A stretch of DNA of 64,000 bases from Pseudomonadota bacterium (GTDB lineage: Bacteria; Pseudomonadota; Alphaproteobacteria; Rhizobiales; Pleomorphomonadaceae), in contig JAEZHI010000042.1 in assembly GCA_023436885.1 (NCBI GenBank), forward strand, positions 4,780 to 68,779, read 5' to 3'. The notes under the pieces are model-generated. The model was not told where the DNA came from. It worked only from the letters and a program-made list of their open reading frames with translations, and did no database searches. Made by a program: the position numbers and the translations under genes. Positions 63,525-64,000 of the stretch are shown here, piece after piece. Each line of letters begins with the position of its first letter. The stretch's first letter is position 1.

Positions 63525-64000
63525 ATGACGCACACCCACACCAAGGTCCTGATCATCGGTTCCGGCCCGGCCGGCTATACCGCCGCCATCTACGCCGCCC
63601 GCGCCATGCTGGAACCGATCCTGATCGCCGGACTGCAACAGGGCGGTCAGCTCACCATCACCACCGATGTCGAGAACTACCCGGGCTATGCCGACCCGAT
63701 CCAGGGTCCCTGGCTGATGGAGCAGATGCGCAGCCAGGCCGAGCACATGGGCACGCGCCTTGTCTCGGACATCGTGACCTCGGTTGATCTCACCAAGCGG
63801 CCATTCCAGCTGACCTGCGATTCCGGCAACACCTACTCCACCGATGCACTGATCATTGCCACCGGCGCCCAGGCGCGCTGGCTCGGCCTGCCGTCGGAGC
63901 ACAAGTATCAGGGCTTCGGCGTCTCGGCCTGCGCCACCTGCGACGGCTTCTTTTTCCGCGGCAAGCGGGTCGTGGCGGGGTCATATACACATCTCCCAGC
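63525..64000 (+). CDS. trxB: Thioredoxin reductase TrxB (3' truncated)
   Basis: The N-terminal half (about 158 residues) of thioredoxin-disulfide reductase, which passes electrons from NADPH through FAD to thioredoxin. The FAD motif LIIGSGPAGYTAAIYAARA and the redox-active CATC in GVSACATCDGFFFRGK are present. The gene runs off the right edge. The last codons (VVAGSYTHLPA) break the NADPH-binding motif expected after GKRVV, and the bases there resemble Nextera adapter, so the true sequence diverges from about 63979. Confidence 0.93.
   Translation, partial: MTHTHTKVLIIGSGPAGYTAAIYAARAMLEPILIAGLQQGGQLTITTDVENYPGYADPIQGPWLMEQMRSQAEHMGTRLVSDIVTSVDLTKRPFQLTCDSGNTYSTDALIIATGAQARWLGLPSEHKYQGFGVSACATCDGFFFRGKRVVAGSYTHLP
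63979..64000. other. Probable Nextera adapter read-through at the sequence end
   Basis: TATACACATCTCC at 63984-63996 followed by CAGC matches the Nextera transposase-end read-through sequence nearly exactly. It sits at the point where trxB loses its conserved motif. Likely an assembly artefact. Confidence 0.75.

Noticed and set aside
63294..63902. Open frame antisense to trxB
   Set aside because: It overlaps the conserved FAD and CATC motifs of trxB and looks like a shadow.

Overview
The window looks like high-GC alphaproteobacterial chromosome, most likely Hyphomicrobiales (Rhizobiales). It carries housekeeping genes that are neighbours in that order: rpoD-dnaG on the minus strand, then carA, carB-greA, and lrp...trxB on the right. 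CarB has the long insert in its first ATP-grasp half seen in that group, and a dense cluster of GANTC sites (CcrM methylation sites of Alphaproteobacteria) lies upstream of rpoD. The genus cannot be fixed from sequence alone. The last ~20 bases resemble Nextera adapter read-through inside trxB, so the right edge is probably an assembly end.

Layout. 0.1-4.5 kb: rpoD and dnaG. 4.9-15.2 kb: small metabolic and stress genes (LysR regulators, an SDR-hydrolase-VOC operon, glutathione peroxidase, an NTP_transf_6 protein, a sorbosone-dehydrogenase-like lipoprotein, a SnoaL-like secreted protein, a VirK/YbjX-family protein, a TauE-like exporter). 15.3-16.5 kb: carA. 16.6-21 kb: a HigBA toxin-antitoxin pair, a small regulator coupled to a TetA-like MFS pump, an ArsR-SRPBCC pair and a ClpP paralogue. 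20.3-23 kb: a TetR-controlled SDR plus a second TetA-like pump. 23-25.7 kb: a YpfJ-type metallopeptidase, an inositol-phosphatase-family enzyme and a glycerophosphodiester phosphodiesterase that ends an ABC-importer operon running to 29.9 kb, with a candidate Pho box in front. 30-31.4 kb: small proteins. 31.7-35.8 kb: carB and greA. 35.8-55.7 kb: a surface-polysaccharide cluster. 55.7-59.8 kb: a secreted astacin/subtilase pair and a DUF1353 lipoprotein. 59.8-64 kb: an MsbA-like ABC exporter, Lrp, a hydrolase and a truncated trxB.

The polysaccharide cluster has about eight glycosyltransferases, a CDP-6-deoxyhexose pathway (rfbF, rfbG, 3,5-epimerase, C-methyltransferase, reductase) that predicts a C-methyl-branched deoxysugar, and three further methyltransferases (TylF-, CmcI- and FkbM-like). 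Inside it sits a translationally coupled three-gene operon: E1-alpha and E1-beta of a 2-oxoacid dehydrogenase, then one protein that joins a lipoyl domain, an E1/E3-binding domain and a PglD/NeuD-like left-handed beta-helix acyltransferase. The usual CoA-dependent E2 catalytic domain is absent.

The simplest reading of that operon is a dedicated complex that decarboxylates a 2-oxoacid, loads the acyl group on a lipoyl arm and hands it directly to a sugar, bypassing acyl-CoA. I know of no description of such a system, and it is the main find of this window. The mechanism is inference; the domain layout and gene order are read from the sequence.
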